Source: Streptomyces sp. NRRL F-2664 (GTDB lineage: Bacteria; Actinomycetota; Actinomycetes; Streptomycetales; Streptomycetaceae). Taken from it: a DNA stretch of 64,000 nt. Position 1 is the stretch's first letter. Each line of letters starts with the position of its first letter. A program made the position numbers and the translations under genes. Below are positions 24,885-34,274 of the stretch, one piece after another. The stretch lies in contig NZ_JOFX01000027.1 in NCBI RefSeq assembly GCF_000719345.1, positions 25,081 through 89,080 on the forward strand. Reading direction: 5' to 3'. Below the pieces are notes generated by a model. The model saw only the letters and a program-made list of their open reading frames with translations. It made no database searches and was not told the DNA's origin.

Positions 24885-26117
24885 ATGACCGAGAGCTTCC
24901 GCCGCGAAGGCGAGTACCCGCAGGAGCACCGCCCCCAGCACACGCCGTTCGGCGAGGACTGGCAGCACGGACGCGACCGGCTCGCACACGAGGCCGGTGC
25001 CGGCACCGGAGCGGGGGCGGGGGCCTGTCCGCCGCCGCCCGCCCACCCGCCGGCCGCGCCCGGATGGCACGAGGCGCACCGGCCGCCGGTCCTCGTCGGC
25101 GAGACCGTCCCGGCGGCGGCCGGCGCAGGCGCCGACGCCTGCACCCCGCAGGGGCCGGCCCACGCCGCCCCCGCCCGGCGGGCGACGAGGCCCGCCACCC
25201 TGCTGACCGCCGTCGCACTCGTCGCGGCCCTGGTCGGCGGCGGCGCCGCGGCCGCCGTCCAGCAGCTGACGGACCGGGGCAGCGCCGGCGCCGGCGGCGG
25301 GGTCAGTGGCACTAACGTCTCCCAGTCCAGCACCGGCACCGTCTCCGGCATCGCCGAACAGGTCGGCCCCTCGGTCGTCCGCATCGACACCCGCACCGCG
25401 TCCGGCCAGGGCACCGGCTCCGGCATCGTGCTCACCGCGGACGGCGAGATCGCCACCAACAACCACGTCATCGACGGCGCCACCGGCATCCAGGTGACGC
25501 TGAGCGACGGCAGGACGTACTCCGCCAGGACCGTCGGCACCGACCCCGACAAGGACCTGGCCCTGATCAAGCTCCAGGGCGCGAGCGGGCTGAAGCCCGC
25601 GAAGCTCGGCGACTCCGGGAGCGTCAAGGTCGGCGACCAGGTCGTCGCCATCGGCTCCCCCGACGGCCTCACCGGCACGGTCACCAGCGGTATCGTCTCC
25701 GCCCTGAACCGCGAGGTGAAGGTACCCAAGGCGGACCAGGGCTCCCCGCAGGGCCGCCGGCAGGACGACGGGCGCTGGCCCTTCTCCTTCGGCGGCCGCC
25801 AGTTCAACGGGGACACCGGGTCGAACACCACCTCGTACAAGGCCGTCCAGACCGACGCCTCCCTCAACCCGGGCAATTCCGGCGGCGCCCTGGTCAACAT
25901 GAACGGCGAGATCGTGGGCATGCCCTCCGCGATCTACTCCCCCTCCACCGGCGGCTCCGCCGCGGGCAGCGTCGGCCTCGGCTTCGCCATCCCGGTCGAC
26001 ACGATCAAGGCCGACCTCGACTCCCTCCGCAAGGGCGGCCCCGGCGGCCAGGGATCCGGCGACACCGGCACCTCCCCCGGCGACGCCTTCGCCGACGGCT
26101 TCGGCACGTCCTTCTAG
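24885..26117 (+). CDS. HtrA/DegP-like membrane serine protease without PDZ domain
   Basis: A 410-residue trypsin-like protease of the envelope. Residues 1-98 are a Pro/Ala/His-rich cytoplasmic head, followed by one membrane helix ([20 protein letters not shown]) and the protease domain with His in TNNHVIDG, Asp in [11 protein letters not shown] and Ser in [12 protein letters not shown]. There is no PDZ domain: the sequence ends shortly after the protease fold. It precedes an OmpR-type regulator and its kinase on the same strand, like mycobacterial mprAB with pepD, which suggests control by envelope stress. Confidence 0.92.
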   Translation: MTESFRREGEYPQEHRPQHTPFGEDWQHGRDRLAHEAGAGTGAGAGACPPPPAHPPAAPGWHEAHRPPVLVGETVPAAAGAGADACTPQGPAHAAPARRATRPATLLTAVALVAALVGGGAAAAVQQLTDRGSAGAGGGVSGTNVSQSSTGTVSGIAEQVGPSVVRIDTRTASGQGTGSGIVLTADGEIATNNHVIDGATGIQVTLSDGRTYSARTVGTDPDKDLALIKLQGASGLKPAKLGDSGSVKVGDQVVAIGSPDGLTGTVTSGIVSALNREVKVPKADQGSPQGRRQDDGRWPFSFGGRQFNGDTGSNTTSYKAVQTDASLNPGNSGGALVNMNGEIVGMPSAIYSPSTGGSAAGSVGLGFAIPVDTIKADLDSLRKGGPGGQGSGDTGTSPGDAFADGFGTSF

Positions 26118-26275
26118 CGGGGTCCGGTGCCGGGGGCCACGAGCCCGGCATGATCGGCGGGACACCCCCCTGGGCACGCACCGGCCGTGCGACGCTGGAC
26201 GCGCCGCAAGCCGCACGCCGCAGGGCTTCAGCCGTCACTGACCGCACCCGACCACCACACCCGGGAGAACCCACC

Positions 26276-27004
26276 ATGAACCCCGCCGAAGGCGAAGCGC
26301 GGATCCTCGTCGTCGACGACGAACCGGCCGTACGCGAGGCCCTGCGCCGCAGCCTCGCCTTCGAGGGGTACGCCGTGCAGACCGCCGTCGACGGCCTCGA
26401 CGCCCTCGACAAGGCGGACTCGTACGCCCCCGACCTGATCGTGCTGGACATCCAGATGCCGCGGATGGACGGGCTCACGGCCGCCCGCCGGCTGCGCGCC
26501 TCCGGCAGCGTCACCCCGATCCTGATGCTCACCGCCCGCGACACCGTCGGCGACCGCGTCACCGGCCTGGACGCGGGCGCCGACGACTACCTCGTCAAGC
26601 CGTTCGAGCTCGACGAACTCTTCGCCCGCGTCCGCGCCCTGCTGCGCCGCAGTTCCTACGCAGCCCCGCGGGCCGACGCCGGGCCGCACGAGGACGCCCT
26701 GACCTTCGGCGACCTGCGCATGGACCTCGTGACGCGCGAGGTCACCCGGGCGGGCCGCCCGGTGGAGCTGACGCGTACCGAGTTCACGCTGCTGGAGATG
26801 TTCATGGCGCATCCGCGCCAGGTCCTCACCCGCGAACAGATCCTCAAGACCGTCTGGGGCTTCGACTTCGAACCCAGCTCCAACTCCCTGGACGTGTACG
26901 TGATGTACCTGCGCCGCAAGACCGAGGCGGGCGGCGAGCCGCGCCTGGTCCACACCGTGCGCGGGGTGGGCTACGTACTGCGCGCCGAGGGCGGGCCGGA
27001 GTGA
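26276..27004 (+). CDS. OmpR-family response regulator (MprA-like)
   Basis: A 242-residue regulator: receiver with acidic pair in [10 protein letters not shown], phosphoacceptor in [14 protein letters not shown], Thr in LMLTARD and Lys in [11 protein letters not shown], then a winged helix ([36 protein letters not shown]). All signalling residues are present. GGGAG lies 8 nt before the ATG. Its stop overlaps the kinase GTG by 4 nt (GTGA), so the pair is coupled. It lies 158 nt after the HtrA gene, a likely target. Confidence 0.92.
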   Translation: MNPAEGEARILVVDDEPAVREALRRSLAFEGYAVQTAVDGLDALDKADSYAPDLIVLDIQMPRMDGLTAARRLRASGSVTPILMLTARDTVGDRVTGLDAGADDYLVKPFELDELFARVRALLRRSSYAAPRADAGPHEDALTFGDLRMDLVTREVTRAGRPVELTRTEFTLLEMFMAHPRQVLTREQILKTVWGFDFEPSSNSLDVYVMYLRRKTEAGGEPRLVHTVRGVGYVLRAEGGPE

Positions 27005-28443
27005 GCCCGGTCGCCCGCTTCCGCGCGCTGCCGCTGCGCTCCCGGCTGGCGCTGCTGGTCACCACCGCCGTGGCGGTGGCCGTGGCCACCGTGGCCGGGG
27101 TGTCCTGGGTGGTCGTCCGGGCCCAGCTCGACAACCAGCTGAACCAGTCCCTGATGGCCACCAACCCGACCAGCCAGGTGCTGGACCGGCTGCGCAACGG
27201 CTGCCCGGCCCGCCCGCCGGCCCAGCCCCAGCAGGACATCGCCGAGAAGCTGAACGCGACCGTCCAGATCGTCACCGCGGACGGCGACCACTGCTGGGTG
27301 AGCGGCCAGACCGACCTGCCGGTCATCGCCCCGGACAAGGAGGTGGCGACGGGCCTCAGGAACAAGGCCCTGCACGACGCGACCACGGACAACGGCGTAC
27401 GGATGCGCGTCTACACCTTCGCCGCCCGGACCACGCCCGGCGCGCCCATCTTCGCGGTCTCGGTGGCGCGCCCGCTCTCCGACATCGACAAGCCGCTGTC
27501 CACCCTGGCCTGGGTGCTGCTGCTCGTCTCCGCCCTCGGGATCGCCGGCGCCGGCGCGGCCGGCCTGTGGGTGGCCCGGGCCGGGCTGCGGCCCGTGGAC
27601 GAGCTGACCGACGCCGTCGAGCACATCGCCCGCACCGAGGACCTGACCGTACGGATCCCGGACGACGGTGACGACGAGATCGCCCGCCTGTCGCGGTCGT
27701 TCAACGCGATGACGGCCGCCCTGTCCTCCTCCCAGGACCGGCAGGCGCAGCTGATCGCGGACGCCGGGCACGAGCTGCGGACCCCGCTCACCTCGCTGCG
27801 CACCAACATCGAGCTCCTCGCACGCAGCGAGGAGACCGGCCGGGCCATCCCGCCCGACGACCGGCGCGAGCTGCTGGCGTCGGTCAAGGCGCAGATGACG
27901 GAACTGGCTGCGCTCATCGGCGACCTGCAGGAGCTGTCCCGTCCGGACGCGGCGGCTCCGGGCCGGCTCGCGGTGGTCGCCCTGCACGAGATCGCCGCGA
28001 CCGCGCTCTCCCGGGCCCGACTGCGCGGTCCGGAGCTGGCCTTCACCTCGGACCTGGAGCCCTGGTACGTCCGGGGCGAGGCGGCGGCGCTGGAGCGCGC
28101 GGTGGTCAACGTCCTGGACAACGCGGTGAAGTTCAGCCCGCCGGGCGGTTCGGTCGAGGTGACCCTGCGGGCGGGCGAGCTGACCGTACGGGACCACGGG
28201 CCGGGCATCCCGGCGGAGGACCTACCGCACGTCTTCGAGCGGTTCTGGCGGTCGGAGTCGGCCCGGGCCCTGCCCGGCAGCGGGCTGGGCCTGTCGATCG
28301 TGGCCCGGACGGCGGCACGCGCGGGCGGCAGCGCCGAGCTGCGGGCGGCGGCGGACGGCGGTGCGGGCACGGAGGCGGTGCTCCGCATCCCGGGGGCGCC
28401 GACGCCGCCGCCCTCCGATCCGTCAGTTGTGCCGGATCAGTGA
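27001..28443 (+). CDS. Membrane sensor histidine kinase (MprB-like)
   Basis: A 480-residue kinase: membrane helix 1 ([24 protein letters not shown] split over about residues 16-38), an outer sensor of about 125 residues with two Cys (NGCPAR, DHCWVSG), membrane helix 2 ([20 protein letters not shown]), HAMP, the phosphoacceptor His in [14 protein letters not shown] and an ATPase domain with [16 protein letters not shown] and GSGLGLS. The outer Cys pair could be redox-sensitive. Its last 21 bases overlap the end of the convergent PI-PLC-like gene. Confidence 0.92.
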   Translation: MSPVARFRALPLRSRLALLVTTAVAVAVATVAGVSWVVVRAQLDNQLNQSLMATNPTSQVLDRLRNGCPARPPAQPQQDIAEKLNATVQIVTADGDHCWVSGQTDLPVIAPDKEVATGLRNKALHDATTDNGVRMRVYTFAARTTPGAPIFAVSVARPLSDIDKPLSTLAWVLLLVSALGIAGAGAAGLWVARAGLRPVDELTDAVEHIARTEDLTVRIPDDGDDEIARLSRSFNAMTAALSSSQDRQAQLIADAGHELRTPLTSLRTNIELLARSEETGRAIPPDDRRELLASVKAQMTELAALIGDLQELSRPDAAAPGRLAVVALHEIAATALSRARLRGPELAFTSDLEPWYVRGEAAALERAVVNVLDNAVKFSPPGGSVEVTLRAGELTVRDHGPGIPAEDLPHVFERFWRSESARALPGSGLGLSIVARTAARAGGSAELRAAADGGAGTEAVLRIPGAPTPPPSDPSVVPDQ

Positions 28444-29391
28444 GGCGACCAGGCCGGAGCGGGTGTTGGGGAAGTCCATGGGGACGATGCCGAGCCCGGT
28501 CCGGCCGGCCATCTCCCCTCCGTCGACGAAGGCGTGCACCTGGGGGTTGAGCCGGTCGGAGTTCCAGCGCGGCGGCATGTAGGCCGAGGTGCTGATGTAG
28601 TTGACGAAGAGCTTGCCGGGCTGCTGGACGGCCTTGCGGAAGTGGTTCTCGATCTTTCCGCGTTTGGCGAAGGGCTCTGCGTTCCAGTCGTCCTGGATGT
28701 CGAAGACGTTGCCGTCGCCGTAGCGCAGGCCCGGCAGGCCGCCGTTGTCGGCGAGCAGGACCACCTTCCCGCGGGCCTGGCCGAGCACGGGCAGGGTGTC
28801 GGCGATCCGGAACAGGGGGCGCCAGCCGCGGTGGTCGAGGTAGTCGTCGAAGACGGCGCGGAAGACGGCGTCGCTCTCCCCGGAGTACTCCTGCTTGACG
28901 CGCATCAGGACCGTCTCGGAGGGGTGCGCGGCGAGGAAGTTCCCGCAGGCGACGAGGACGTCCCCGAACATCAGGTCCTGGAAGAAGGACCCGTGGTGGA
29001 TCGCGAAGGATCCGCCCGTGACCCGGCAGCGGACGTCGAGGAAGCGGATGCCGGAGTCGAGTTGCTGGGCGATCGAGGTGTTCTGGCAGGCGACGTAGAG
29101 CCCGCCCCGGGTCGCGCCGGAGTCGTGCGTGCCGGGGATGGTCATCCGCTGCAGGGGGGTGGAGTCGCCGAGCCCGGCCATCCAGTCCTGGGTCCCGAGG
29201 GCCGACGCCGAGGCGGGTGCCGTGCCCAGGCCGGCGGCCGCTCCCACAGCCAGCGCGCCCGCCAGGAACGCCCTGCGGCCCATACCGGTGACCGTCTCCG
29301 CGGTCCTGCCCGCCCTCGTGGCCCCGCCCGCCCTCGTGGCCCCGCCCGTTCTCGTGGCCCCACCCGTGCCCGTGCCCACGCCGCTGCCCAT
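28423..29391 (-). CDS. PI-PLC-like secreted phosphodiesterase
   Basis: A 322-residue protein of the phosphatidylinositol-specific phospholipase C superfamily. A Tat signal (MGRRAFLAGALAVGAAAGL to ASASA) is followed by the catalytic regions with His in MTIPGTHDSGA and FAIHHGSFFQDLMFG, then VLLADNGGLP and FVNYISTSAYMPPRWN. It should be exported folded. Before the Tat motif is a 36-residue head of GGATRAG repeats from an 18-bp DNA repeat; the real start could be the ATG at MGRRAF, but GAAGGGG lies 5 nt before the longer start. Substrate unproven. Confidence 0.87.
   Translation of the reverse strand: MGSGVGTGTGGATRTGGATRAGGATRAGRTAETVTGMGRRAFLAGALAVGAAAGLGTAPASASALGTQDWMAGLGDSTPLQRMTIPGTHDSGATRGGLYVACQNTSIAQQLDSGIRFLDVRCRVTGGSFAIHHGSFFQDLMFGDVLVACGNFLAAHPSETVLMRVKQEYSGESDAVFRAVFDDYLDHRGWRPLFRIADTLPVLGQARGKVVLLADNGGLPGLRYGDGNVFDIQDDWNAEPFAKRGKIENHFRKAVQQPGKLFVNYISTSAYMPPRWNSDRLNPQVHAFVDGGEMAGRTGLGIVPMDFPNTRSGLVASLIRHN
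29309..29375. repeat. 18-bp tandem repeat in the PI-PLC-like N-terminus
   Basis: About three and a half copies of an 18-bp unit with the core CTCGTGGCCCC are repeated head to tail, in frame, encoding the GGATRA units. The copies differ by a few bases. Confidence 0.75.
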
Positions 29392-29465
29392 GCCCGCCCC
29401 TTCGCCGACCCGGTGATGGCCGGATTATGGCGTGTACACGTCACAGATACCACCCGTGGTGGCGG

Positions 29466-30035
29466 TCAGTCCTCCAGCAGACCGACCATCTCGCGCAGCC
29501 CGCGCAGCAGCTCCCGACCGTCGGGGGCCTGCTCGGGATCGGTCAGGGTCTGCACCATCACCCCGCTCAGCAGGGCGATGTGCATCGACCCGAGGGCCCG
29601 CACATCCTCCTCCGCGACCTCGCCCTCCGGCACCCCGCGCAGCGCGGCGGCGACCATCCGGCGGTTGCGGCGCTGACCCTCCGCCAGGATCGCGAGCAGC
29701 TCGGGCGAGGACTGCGCGTGCACGAAGGCCTCGACGGAGGCCAGCCACAGCCAGCGCGTCTCGCCGAAGTCGCGGATCTTGCGGTCCCAGGTGTCGGCGT
29801 ACCGCTCACCCGCGGTGTCGCCCTGTCCGGCGAGCCGGCCGGAGCCCGCGGCCCACTCCTCCATCGCGGCGAACAGTGCCTGGTTGAGCAGGGCCTCGCG
29901 CGAGCCGAAGTGGTAGCCGATCGCCGCCATGCTGACGCCCGCGGCCGTGGCGATGTCCCGCACGGTCGTGCGCAGGTAGCCCTTCTCCTCCAGGCAGCGC
30001 CGGGCTCCGGCCAGCAGGTCCTCGCGATTTCCCAT
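29466..30035 (-). CDS. TetR-family transcriptional regulator
   Basis: A 189-residue one-component repressor. The N-terminal helix-turn-helix is LEEKGYLRTTVRDIATAAGVS and AAIGYHFGSREALLNQAL; the helical C-domain would bind a small ligand. TACGAT ends six bases before the ATG with no Shine-Dalgarno, so it is likely leaderless. It is divergent from an alpha/beta hydrolase gene, its probable target; the shared 134-nt gap has TTTGGGC and GCCCAAA half-sites about 33 nt apart, which could be operator parts. Confidence 0.9.
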   Translation of the reverse strand: MGNREDLLAGARRCLEEKGYLRTTVRDIATAAGVSMAAIGYHFGSREALLNQALFAAMEEWAAGSGRLAGQGDTAGERYADTWDRKIRDFGETRWLWLASVEAFVHAQSSPELLAILAEGQRRNRRMVAAALRGVPEGEVAEEDVRALGSMHIALLSGVMVQTLTDPEQAPDGRELLRGLREMVGLLED

Positions 30036-30169
30036 GCCGGGATCGTAGCCGCCGGGCCATTTTGGGCAACCGCCCTACACAACCGTATTGCGCACTCGCC
30101 CAAATCCTGGCAGGGTGCTGGCATCGGCGGATCGGGGGATCCGCGGAGCGACGCAACGGGAGGACCGCC

Positions 30170-30958
30170 ATGCAGCGCCACGAGATGAAGACCGACGACC
30201 GCACCCTGTCCTACGTGGACTCCGGCGGCCCCGGTCGCCCGCTGCTGGCCCTGCACGGCGGCCTCTCCGAAGGCCTCGCCTTCGCCGGACTGGCCGCGCA
30301 CCTCGGTGACGCCTGGCGGGTCGTCGCACCCGACCAGCGCGGCCACGGCAGCTCCGACCGGGCCCCGCACTACCGCCGCGAGGGCTACGTCCGCGACGCG
30401 GTCGCCCTCCTCGACCACCTCGGCCTCGACACCCCCGTGGCCCTCCTCGGCTACTCCCTCGGCGGCCTCAACGCCTACCACCTCGCCGCCGCCCACCCCG
30501 ACCGGATCTGCGCACTCGTCGGCATCGACGCCACCGTCGAGATCCGGCCCGCCACCGAGGGCCCCCTCTTCGACTTCCTGCACGGGATGCGCTACACCGC
30601 CCCCACCCGCGAGGAACTCCTCGACGCCGCCGGGCCGGTGGGCGCCCGGTTCGTCGAGCAGGCCCTGCGCCCGCTCCCCTCCGGCGAGGGCTGGCGGCTG
30701 CCGTTCCACCCCCAGGACATGCTCGACTCCATCGAGGCCTGCCGGGGCGACCACTGGGACGCCTGGCTCGCGAGCACCTGCCCTGCCCTGCTGGTCCACG
30801 GGATCCACAGCCAGGCCCTGCGCCCGGACACCGCCGACGCGATGGTCGCCCGCCGCCCCAGGACCTCGTACACCCCCCTGGACGGCGACCACTTCGTGCC
30901 CTTCACGGACCCCCGGGGCGTCGACGAGGCCGTCGCGGCGTTCCTCGCGACGCTCTGA
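30170..30958 (+). CDS. Alpha/beta hydrolase
   Basis: A 262-residue hydrolase with the oxyanion strand LLALHGGLSEG, APDQRGHGSSDRAP, nucleophile Ser in LLGYSLGGLNAYHLA, an acid near LLVHGIHSQALRPDTAD and His in DGDHFVPFTDP. All triad residues are present, so it should be active; the substrate is unknown. GGGAGGACC precedes the ATG. Divergent from the TetR gene, which probably controls it. A related but longer hydrolase lies near 54 kb, where the nucleophile is Ala. Confidence 0.9.
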   Translation: MQRHEMKTDDRTLSYVDSGGPGRPLLALHGGLSEGLAFAGLAAHLGDAWRVVAPDQRGHGSSDRAPHYRREGYVRDAVALLDHLGLDTPVALLGYSLGGLNAYHLAAAHPDRICALVGIDATVEIRPATEGPLFDFLHGMRYTAPTREELLDAAGPVGARFVEQALRPLPSGEGWRLPFHPQDMLDSIEACRGDHWDAWLASTCPALLVHGIHSQALRPDTADAMVARRPRTSYTPLDGDHFVPFTDPRGVDEAVAAFLATL

Positions 30959-30994
30959 GGCGGCCGCCGCCCCGCCACGGGGGTGCGGGGCGAA

Positions 30995-31042
30995 CGCCGG
31001 AGGGGGCGGCGGGCCGACCGGGCCCGCCGCCCCCTCCGGGCG
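30995..31042. terminator. Bidirectional terminator between hydrolase and 5'-nucleotidase
   Basis: GGAGGGGGCGGCGGGCC is complementary to GGCCCGCCGCCCCCTCC across a 5-nt loop, one of the strongest stems in the window, placed between two converging genes. Confidence 0.85.
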
Positions 31043-31057
31043 TGCTGTGCGCGCGTA

Positions 31058-32875
31058 CTACTTGATGACGGTGATCCGGTTCGCCGCCGGCGGGGCGATC
31101 GGCGCGGTCGCCGAGGAGTTCTTCGTCAGGTAGGCGTTGAAGCAGTCCAGGTCGGACGCACCGACCAGCTTGTTCTTGTGCTCCTTCAGTACGGTGAAGC
31201 CGTCACCGCCGCCCGCGAGGAACTCGTTCATCGCGACCCGGTAGGTCCCGGCGGGGTCGATCGCGACACCGTTGAGCTTCACCGAGTCCACGACGACGCG
31301 GTCCGCGCCCGCCTTCGTCATGTCGAGGGTGTAGGTGAAGCCCTTCGACACCTGCAGGATCTTCGGGCTCGCGCCGTTGACCGGCCCGGTGACCTGCTGC
31401 TGCAGCGCGGTGATCAGCTGCGCGCCGGTCAGGTCCACGACGTTCATCATGTTGGTGAACGGCTGGACCGTGAAGGACTCGCCGTACGTCACCACGCCGT
31501 CGCCCTCGGCCCCCGAGGCCTTGTAGGCCAGGTCCGAGCGGATGCCGCCCGGGTTCATCAGGGCCAGCTGCGCGCCGCCCTTGTCCGCGGGGGCGAGCGC
31601 CTCCAGCTGCGCGTCGGCGATCAGGTCACCGAGCGGCTTCTCGTACTCCGCCGAGCCGCGGCCCGGGATGTCCGCCGAGATGAAGCCCTGCGGGCGGTTG
31701 GCGATCGGGGCCGCCAGGGCGTTCCAGCGCTGGATCAGCTCGGTCATCTCCGGGGCCTTGGGCTGCTCCCGGCCCACGACCTTGTTGACCGGCTTGGGCG
31801 AGGCGATCGGCGTACGGACGATGTCCTTGGTCTGCCGGTCGTAGGTGAGCGTGGTGTCCGTGTACAGGCGGCCGATGGAGGCCGCCGAGGTCACCGCGCG
31901 CGGGTTGCCCGCAGGGTCGGGGATGTTGCAGGCGTAGGCCTGGTGCGTGTGGCCCGTGACCAGGGCGTCGACCTTCGCGTCGACGTTCTTGGCGATGTCC
32001 ACGATCGCGCCCGAGATGCCGGCGCCGGCGCCCGGGACGTCGCAGTCGTAGTTGTAGGCGCCGCTCGCGGGCAGACCGCCCTCGTGGATCAGGGCGACGA
32101 TCGACTTCACGCCCTGCTTGTTCAGCTCGGCGGCGTACTTGTTGATCGTCTCGATCTCGTCGCCGAACTTGAGGCCCTTGACGCCCTCGGCGGTCACGAT
32201 GTCCGGAGTGCCCTCCAGGGTGACGCCGATGAAGCCGATCTTCACGTCGCCCTTCTTCCACACGTAGGTGGGCGACATCAGGGGGCGCTTGGTCTTCTCG
32301 TCGGTGACGTTCGCGGCGAGGTACTGGAAGGTGGAGCCCGTGAACTCCTTGCCGAACTCGTAGCAGCCCTCGACCGGGTGGCAGCCGCCGTACGCCATGC
32401 GGCGCAGCTCGGCCTTGCCCTCGTCGAACTCGTGGTTGCCGACGCTGGAGACGTTCAGACCCAGCTTGTTCAGCGCCTCGATGGTCGGCTCGTCGTGGAA
32501 GAGCCCGGACAGCATCGGGCTGCCGCCGATCATGTCGCCGGCCGCGGCGGTGACGGAGTACTCGTGGCCCTTGCGGGCCTCGCGCAGGGCGGTCGCGAGG
32601 TACTCGACCCCGCCCGCGGGTATGGCCTTCGTGGTGCCGTCGGCCTGACGTTCGGTCACGGTGCCGGAGGAGCCCTGCGGGGGCTCCAGGGTGCCGTGGA
32701 AGTCGTTGAACGACAGCATCTGGACGTCGACGGTCCGGCTCTTGGCCGCACCGCCACCACTCGCGGCACCGGCCGGCAGTGCGGCCGCGACCATCGCGCC
32801 GGCCCCGGCCGTGGCGGCGAGGGCGGCGAAGGTCAACCGGCGGTTTCGACGGTGCCGTTGTGGCGTCGCTGACAT
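31058..32875 (-). CDS. Secreted 5'-nucleotidase/2',3'-cyclic phosphodiesterase (UshA-like)
   Basis: A 605-residue exported metallophosphoesterase that frees phosphate and nucleosides from nucleotides. Signal peptide (NRRLTFAALAATAGAGAMVAA to AAS), metal-binding LSFNDFHG, AAGDMIGGSP, SSVGNHEFDEG, ALIHEGG and VTGHTHQAY, and a C-terminal substrate domain with LMNPGGIRSDL and FNMMN-like QPFTNMMNVVDL. No wall anchor is seen; the end is NRITVIK. GGGG lies 5 nt before the ATG. It is near the phosphate island, but I found no convincing PHO box in its promoter. Confidence 0.93.
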   Translation of the reverse strand: MSATPQRHRRNRRLTFAALAATAGAGAMVAAALPAGAASGGGAAKSRTVDVQMLSFNDFHGTLEPPQGSSGTVTERQADGTTKAIPAGGVEYLATALREARKGHEYSVTAAAGDMIGGSPMLSGLFHDEPTIEALNKLGLNVSSVGNHEFDEGKAELRRMAYGGCHPVEGCYEFGKEFTGSTFQYLAANVTDEKTKRPLMSPTYVWKKGDVKIGFIGVTLEGTPDIVTAEGVKGLKFGDEIETINKYAAELNKQGVKSIVALIHEGGLPASGAYNYDCDVPGAGAGISGAIVDIAKNVDAKVDALVTGHTHQAYACNIPDPAGNPRAVTSAASIGRLYTDTTLTYDRQTKDIVRTPIASPKPVNKVVGREQPKAPEMTELIQRWNALAAPIANRPQGFISADIPGRGSAEYEKPLGDLIADAQLEALAPADKGGAQLALMNPGGIRSDLAYKASGAEGDGVVTYGESFTVQPFTNMMNVVDLTGAQLITALQQQVTGPVNGASPKILQVSKGFTYTLDMTKAGADRVVVDSVKLNGVAIDPAGTYRVAMNEFLAGGGDGFTVLKEHKNKLVGASDLDCFNAYLTKNSSATAPIAPPAANRITVIK

Positions 32876-33044
32876 GTGGTCCCCTTTGTGGACAGCGGTA
32901 CTGCTCGGGAGGTCGCCGAAGCCTAAGGTCAACGCGCGTAGCTCTACCAGGGGGTAACGGGTATCGCGTTGGTTACACGCGGAAGAAGGACCGACCACGC
33001 GCCCGCGCTCCGCTCGGCGGCCGCGACGGTCGTAGGCTCGTTCC

Positions 33045-33971
33045 ATGACTGACGCAAGCGCGGCCCTGGAGCCGGGACGGCAGATTCAGACCCTCGACGA
33101 GCTGACGGGGGAACAGGCCGACGCGGTCCTCGACCTGATCGAGGACGCGGCGCGTACCGACGGCACCACCGCCGTGTCCGAACAGGGCAGGCTCCAGCTG
33201 CGCGGCGGGCCGCGCCCGGGGGTCCGGCACTTCCTGCTCACCGACGGCGGCCGGCTCGCCGCGTACGGGCAACTGGAGGACACCGACCCGGTGGAGGCCC
33301 CGGCCGCCGAACTCGTCGTCGACCCCGCCCTGCGCGGCCGCGGCCACGGCCGCGCCATGGGCATGGCCCTGCTGGCAGCCTCCGGCAAGCGGCTGCGGGT
33401 GTGGGCCCACGGCGGGAAGTCCGCCGCCCGGCACCTCGCCCAGGTGCTCGGCCTGACCCTCTTCCGCGAGCTGCGCCAGCTGCGCCGGCCGCTGGCCGAG
33501 GGTGCCCCGCTGCCGGACCCGGTGCTCCCGCCCGGCGTGACCGTACGGACCTTCCAGCCCGGCACCGACGACGCGGCGTGGCTCGCGGCGAACGCGGCCG
33601 CCTTCGCCCACCACCCCGAGCAGGGCTCGCTCACCCAGCGGGACCTCGACGACCGGATCGCACAGCCCTGGTTCGACCCCAAGGGCTTCTTCCTCGCCGA
33701 GCGCGACGGCGAGCTCGTCGGCTTCCACTGGACGAAGGTCCACGCGGCGGAGCAGCTCGGCGAGGTCTACGTGGTCGGCGTCCTCCCGAACGCCCAGGGC
33801 GGCGGCCTCGGCAAGGCCCTCACCGCGCTCGGCCTCCAGCACCTGGCGGCCCAGGGCCTGCCGACGGCCATGCTCTACGTCGACGCCGACAACCCCGCGG
33901 CCCTCGCCGTCTACGAGGGCCTCGGCTTCGCCACCCACGAGGTCGACCTGATGTACCGCACGGAGAGCTGA
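33045..33971 (+). CDS. mshD: Mycothiol synthase MshD
   Basis: Last step of mycothiol synthesis: acetylates Cys-GlcN-Ins. The 308-residue protein has two GNAT domains in tandem; the C-terminal active one carries the acetyl-CoA loop VGVLPNAQGGGLGKALTALGL and the ending AMLYVDADNPAALAVYEGLGF, and the N-terminal one VVDPALRGRGHGRAMGMALL. TAGGCT ends 7 nt before the ATG with no Shine-Dalgarno, pointing to a leaderless message. It faces away from the 5'-nucleotidase gene. Confidence 0.95.
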   Translation: MTDASAALEPGRQIQTLDELTGEQADAVLDLIEDAARTDGTTAVSEQGRLQLRGGPRPGVRHFLLTDGGRLAAYGQLEDTDPVEAPAAELVVDPALRGRGHGRAMGMALLAASGKRLRVWAHGGKSAARHLAQVLGLTLFRELRQLRRPLAEGAPLPDPVLPPGVTVRTFQPGTDDAAWLAANAAAFAHHPEQGSLTQRDLDDRIAQPWFDPKGFFLAERDGELVGFHWTKVHAAEQLGEVYVVGVLPNAQGGGLGKALTALGLQHLAAQGLPTAMLYVDADNPAALAVYEGLGFATHEVDLMYRTES

Positions 33972-33998
33972 CGTTTCCGGCCCCGCCGCCCCATCCGG

Positions 33999-34063
33999 CC
34001 CCGCCGCCTCTACCCGCCTCACCGGCGTTCGAGGCGCGGGGGCCCGGGGGCGGCGCCCCCGGC
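33999..34063. repeat. Streptomyces intergenic repeat element (copy A)
   Basis: A CCCCGCCGCCTC start, the core CACCGGCGTTCGAGGCGCGG and a palindromic end GGGGGC/GCGCCCCC. The same pattern recurs twice at 52.1 kb and twice inside a coding region at 62 kb. It follows mshD and may also act as its terminator. Confidence 0.8.
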
Positions 34064-34274
34064 AACGGCGCCCCACCGGCACGCACGACGCCCGACCGGC
34101 ACCGCACCCGCGCCCCCGGGTAGGACTCGTGCACCAGCCGGACCCGGGAAGCCATGCGCCATTAACCGGGCATTCAGAAGCGCTTGCGACTCTCCCCCAA
34201 TGCAGCCCCGACTCCGACCGACGGCCGACACGTCCGACGCGCCTGTCCTGCCGCTTGCGCGGAAGAATGGAGTC

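Noticed and set aside
29309..29375. CRISPR-like or regulatory repeat in the PI-PLC-like gene
   Set aside because: The 18-bp units are head to tail without spacers and lie in frame, so they are a coding tandem repeat.
30983..32872. A 629-codon plus-strand open frame opposite the 5'-nucleotidase
   Set aside because: The minus strand encodes a complete nucleotidase with all metal motifs; the opposite frame shows no recognisable protein.
32876..33044. PHO box before the secreted 5'-nucleotidase
   Set aside because: Only one unit (GTTGACC) is close to the consensus and no second unit lies at 11-nt spacing.
34200..34274. Upstream ATG for ppk 25 codons before the chosen start
   Set aside because: No ribosome site, and the extra residues are not like known PPK starts.
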